From: Vibrio ezurae NBRC 102218
GTDB lineage: Bacteria > Pseudomonadota > Gammaproteobacteria > Enterobacterales > Vibrionaceae
Length of the DNA: 58,409 bases
Assembly: GCF_000467185.1 (NCBI RefSeq)
Contig: NZ_BATM01000022.1
Location: 1-58,409 of the forward strand
Reading direction: 5' to 3'
Below, piece by piece: positions 55,488 to 58,409 of this stretch. Each line of letters starts with the position of its first letter. The stretch's first letter is position 1. The notes under the pieces were generated by a model. That model searched no databases. It was given only the letters and a program-made list of their open reading frames with translations, and was not told the origin of the DNA. The translations under genes were made by a program, and so were the position numbers.

Positions 55488-56576
55488 TTAAACATCAGGT
55501 GTTACGTCACACAGTAGGGCCTGATAGCGTTTAGGGGGAATACCGCTAAATCGCTTAAAGGCACGCGAGAAGTGGGCTATGTCGGCGTAGCCCAATTGTA
55601 CCGATATTTGGGTTAGGTTGAGGTTCTGTTTCATCAAATCACAGGCAGTATTAAATAAAAGGCTGTTCTTGATGGCTCTAAATGAGTTTTTCTCTTGCAG
55701 TAGCTTGCGCTGCAGGCTGCGCGTACTCATGCTTAATAGCGTGGCGGCCAGTTCTATATCAAGATTTTGCTCATGCACGTAAGGCGCGAGCGCGGTGTAC
55801 AAAGTATCGGTGAAGGTACTATGCCAAATGATCTCTTTGGCGACAGGCTCTGGGTAATGGGTATAAATCGTTTGATCAAGCAGTTCTAAATCAATGCTGA
55901 TTTTGGTGTTCTGTTGCGAAAATAACAATTGGATGTCACTGGGAATGTTTTTGGCAAACTGACCATGGCGACTTTGAATTAACGCCAACGACTTTGGTCG
56001 CCATGCCAGGTTATTGGTCAGTGAGCGAATAAGCTCGACGCAATATAAAACATTGAAGATCTCTTGCCAGTCGTTCACTTCTTTATGCTGCATTGCAGAA
56101 CAAAACCATGCGCTGTTGTCGTTCACTTCTAAGTATTGTGAAGCAACAGGGATAGACTCTCTGATTAATAAATTAAACTGGGTTAATACCTCACGTAAGG
56201 TCAGATTTTTAGACAGCGTTCTTACAAAATGTGGGATGAGTTGAGTTCGTTGGGTATGAATAACCGCTTCGACAAAAGTAAAAATACCCTCATCGGTGTA
56301 CACCTTACCGAAGATACTTTTCACTGAAGTATTCACGATCATATTGCTTGAATCTGTCAGCATTTCACGGCTGATATTGGCGTGACGCAGTGCCTCAGTC
56401 ATGTTAATACCCTGTTTCTCAAACTGCACTATGATGGTGTTGACAACATCGGCACGAACCAGCGGAATAGCTTGCGTTTCCGAGTCATCGTCATGTTTAG
56501 TAATGTAAAGTTCAGGGCTACCTTGATTCAAAATTGATTTTCCAGTTTTTGGTGAACATCGACAGTGCAATGACAA
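55488..56576 (-). CDS. AraC-family regulator (Arabinose_bd/OruR-like N-domain)
   Basis: A 362-residue regulator. The N-terminal 200 residues match the sensing domain of the OruR/ArgR-like AraC group (IPLVRADVVNTIIVQFEKQG, HANISREML). The C-terminal HTH pair lies at about 260-355: LDIELAATLLSMSTRSLQRKL, then NLTQISVQLGYADIAHFSRAFK and GIPPKRYQ. The exact start is unsure because the first 35 residues are not typical. It is divergent from the hydrolase gene at 56768, with 191 bases between them, so it may regulate it. Confidence 0.85.
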   Translation of the reverse strand: MSLHCRCSPKTGKSILNQGSPELYITKHDDDSETQAIPLVRADVVNTIIVQFEKQGINMTEALRHANISREMLTDSSNMIVNTSVKSIFGKVYTDEGIFTFVEAVIHTQRTQLIPHFVRTLSKNLTLREVLTQFNLLIRESIPVASQYLEVNDNSAWFCSAMQHKEVNDWQEIFNVLYCVELIRSLTNNLAWRPKSLALIQSRHGQFAKNIPSDIQLLFSQQNTKISIDLELLDQTIYTHYPEPVAKEIIWHSTFTDTLYTALAPYVHEQNLDIELAATLLSMSTRSLQRKLLQEKNSFRAIKNSLLFNTACDLMKQNLNLTQISVQLGYADIAHFSRAFKRFSGIPPKRYQALLCDVTPDV

Positions 56577-56767
56577 ATCTTTTTCATATTCGTTAAGTAT
56601 AGCCAGTATTCAGCATTGACAAATTCTCGTTACAAATAAATAGGTTATAGAGTATCTATGTTGTCTGTATCTCCATTAACTTCATGTAAAAAATCAAATA
56701 GGAATAGTTCTTATTTTTAGAAAGCCGTACTACACTCAATGGAACTCATAAGGAAGGAGACAGTGGT

Positions 56768-57499
56768 ATGCGCTATTTTTTGTATGCAGCGTTATTGGCG
56801 GGTTCTGCTAGTGTGTTAGCAGGAGAAGACGTTGTTTATGAAGTGGATGGAAAAGAGTATCAAGGTTATTGGTCTAAGATCTCTGATTCTGCGCCTTTAG
56901 TGGTCTTAGTTCACGACTGGGATGGATTAACCGAATACGAAATTAAGCGAGCTAAAATGCTTAATGAAGTGGGGTATAACGTTTTTGCTGCTGACTTGTT
57001 TGGTAAAGGTATTCGCCCAACCGAAGTGAAAGATAAAAAGCAGCACACAGGTGAGTTGTATAAAGACCGAGCGAAGCTACAAAAGCTAATGGCAGAAAGT
57101 CAGCTTAAAGCAGAAATGCTCAATGGTAGCAAAGATAATACCGTAGTAGCAGGGTATTGTTTTGGCGGAGCCGCGGTTCTTGAATCTGCTCGTGCGGGCA
57201 ATAGCGCGAAAGCCTTTATCAGTTTCCATGGCGGTTTAAAAACGCCACAAGGTCAAGATTACAAGATGACGAAAGCACCGGTGGTCATTTTCCACGGCAC
57301 AGCAGATAAAGTTGTTAGCATGACGGACTTTGCCATGCTAGCTGATGAACTGGAAAGCACTGGCATTCAACATGAAATGATCTCTTACGGCGGAGCGCCA
57401 CACGCATTTACAGTGCTTGGCTCTGATCGCTATCGTAAAGATGCCGATCTAAAATCGTGGAATCGTTTTAATGAAGTACTTGCAGAAGTGACAAAATAG
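56768..57499 (+). CDS. Secreted dienelactone hydrolase family protein
   Basis: A 243-residue alpha/beta hydrolase with a signal peptide (LLAGSASVLA, cleaved after about 18), so probably periplasmic. The catalytic triad is visible: nucleophile Cys131 in AGYCFGGAAVLE, Asp180 in FHGTADKVV and His212 in GAPHAFTV. The oxyanion-side motif LVHDWDGL is near 47-54. An AGGAGA ribosome site is clear. Although annotated by family as dienelactone hydrolase, a secreted form probably acts on other esters or lactones. Confidence 0.85.
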   Translation: MRYFLYAALLAGSASVLAGEDVVYEVDGKEYQGYWSKISDSAPLVVLVHDWDGLTEYEIKRAKMLNEVGYNVFAADLFGKGIRPTEVKDKKQHTGELYKDRAKLQKLMAESQLKAEMLNGSKDNTVVAGYCFGGAAVLESARAGNSAKAFISFHGGLKTPQGQDYKMTKAPVVIFHGTADKVVSMTDFAMLADELESTGIQHEMISYGGAPHAFTVLGSDRYRKDADLKSWNRFNEVLAEVTK

Positions 57500-57514
57500 C
57501 GCGACTAACACCGA

Positions 57515-58156
57515 TTATTTACATTCAAAAATCGCATAAAGATGGACGTATCTTTTCACAAAGGATCCGTCCTCTTCTCGTTTTAGAGGGTGAGTGTGGG
57601 TTTTATAACAAGGTTGTAAGCTAAGATCTTGCATAAGATCGTCCAGTTTAGGAGCCTGCGATGGTGCAAGGTGTATGCCTTTTTCCGCATATTGGCTTAA
57701 ATCATCGGGTAGGTGATTGTGCCACCAATCAATGAGCTGTTGACTGGTGTTGATTCTATTAAGCCAATGATCACAGACAAGAACGACGCAATCATTAGGT
57801 TGTATGGCGTAGTTAAACTCACTTTGCCAAATAGCTAAGGTTTCAAACAAGTGGGATTTAAAGACTTTATTGGCCGTTTTAATCGAATAGGGAAATAGCC
57901 AAACACTGCCATATTGCAATGTAATGCGTCGATAAACGCTATCGGGTGCGTGTGTGTATTTATGGGTGTGGATTGGTTCAATGGTCATCGCAGAACCAAA
58001 TTGTTGTGCGGTTTTTTGTAAGCGCCGCTCCACTAATGAGGTTAAGTGATGATTGCTGATTCCCCGATTATGTACGGTTGGATAATGTTGCTTTGAAAGC
58101 GCAAGACAGTCGTTCTGAACCGCTTTAAGTGCCTGAATAACGATGTCTTTCAGCAA
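57515..58156 (-). CDS. Unrecognised protein
   Basis: A 213-residue protein without signal peptide or membrane segments. The N-terminal part is helical (LKDIVIQALKAVQNDCLALS), followed by GISNHHLTSLVERRLQKTAQQFG. The middle has aromatic strands (YRRITLQYGSVWLFPYSI, CVVLVCDHWLNRINT). The pattern may suggest a nuclease-like or DNA-processing fold, but I see no diagnostic motif and assign no function. It is convergent with the hydrolase. Confidence 0.5.
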   Translation of the reverse strand: MLKDIVIQALKAVQNDCLALSKQHYPTVHNRGISNHHLTSLVERRLQKTAQQFGSAMTIEPIHTHKYTHAPDSVYRRITLQYGSVWLFPYSIKTANKVFKSHLFETLAIWQSEFNYAIQPNDCVVLVCDHWLNRINTSQQLIDWWHNHLPDDLSQYAEKGIHLAPSQAPKLDDLMQDLSLQPCYKTHTHPLKREEDGSFVKRYVHLYAIFECK

Positions 58157-58409
58157 AATAACTCCAATTACCTATAGAGGATAATAAATCTAATATAGTG
58201 TAATTTGTAACGTAAAGTAATAGCAATCATTCTTCGTAAACTTAATGAAGCTTTGTATTGCATCTGTTCAAAGTTTTCAATTTCAATGCATGAAATTTGT
58301 TTCCTAATACACTGACTATCTTGTAACCTTAATGTTAAAATATTTACCTGATGGTTAATGGCGCTTATCAAGGCTCGATAATAGTCTTTTATACTAATTA
58401 CACTAAGTC
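58157..58409. other. Right end of window, no gene seen
   Basis: AT-rich sequence upstream of the 57515-58156 gene. A 67-codon minus-strand frame (58168-58371) has no recognisable features and is not called. The region probably contains promoter elements for the neighbouring gene. Confidence 0.4.

Noticed and set aside
58168..58371. 67-codon minus-strand frame at the right end
   Set aside because: No recognisable features; AT-rich and probably upstream regulatory sequence.

Overview
The window reads as chromosomal DNA of a marine, alginate-degrading gammaproteobacterium, almost certainly Vibrio. The basis is the AT-leaning composition, typical Vibrio versions of DeaD, Zwf, GlcB, Kbl/Tdh, NfsA and YghU, and three lipoprotein alginate lyases. 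I cannot give a species. No tRNA, rRNA, CRISPR array, intact insertion sequence, prophage or integron was seen. Most of the window is ordinary metabolic core and accessory gene content.

Layout. 0.1-2.7 kb: a MOSC-domain protein, an unrecognised protein with a four-cysteine N-terminal module, and a decayed radical SAM gene. 2.9-10.3 kb: an alginate lyase neighbourhood with three PL7 lipoproteins (one with a CBM32, one with two PL7 domains in tandem, one catalytic domain alone), a DUF2750 protein, and a two-gene membrane protein/HlyD-type adaptor operon. 10.3-11.9 kb: a gene-poor scar with an HTH-gene remnant, then a LysR regulator. 12.1-18.8 kb: a TPP-riboswitch-controlled thiamine salvage operon, thiD-thiZ-thiX-thiY-thiY2-tenA-thiM-thiE, with two tandem thiY paralogues. 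18.9-24.5 kb: glyoxylate shunt genes glcB-aceA, divergent from a RamB/ScfR-like XRE regulator. 24.6-29.4 kb: small proteins, a DJ-1/PfpI protein, a coniferyl-aldehyde-dehydrogenase-like ALDH, a GST and an S4 RNA-binding protein. 29.5-31.8 kb: a polar amino acid ABC transporter. 32.7-34.7 kb: YqhD-type aldehyde reductase with an AraC regulator. 34.9-39.5 kb: RNase II, a 45-residue lipoprotein, and the DeaD helicase. 39.8-41.1 kb: an ackA without pta, behind a perfect FNR-type palindrome. 41.2-44.5 kb: LysR regulator and kbl-tdh threonine catabolism. 44.8-48.4 kb: membrane and outer-membrane proteins, a DUF3820 protein and YghU. 48.8-52.5 kb: the oxidative pentose phosphate operon zwf-pgl-gnd. 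52.7-58.2 kb: a hydratase, a small conserved protein, nfsA, a DUF1415 protein, an AraC regulator, a dienelactone hydrolase and an unrecognised protein.

Together the genes suggest a cell that depolymerises alginate at its surface, recycles thiamine pyrimidine, and moves carbon through acetate, glyoxylate and threonine routes with NADPH from the pentose phosphate pathway. The points most worth a second look are the tandem-PL7 lyase, the doubled ThiY binding protein, overlapping palindromes at the start of the glyoxylate regulator, the FNR box before ackA, and the adaptor operon with no transporter partner. I found no clearly novel defence or mobile system.
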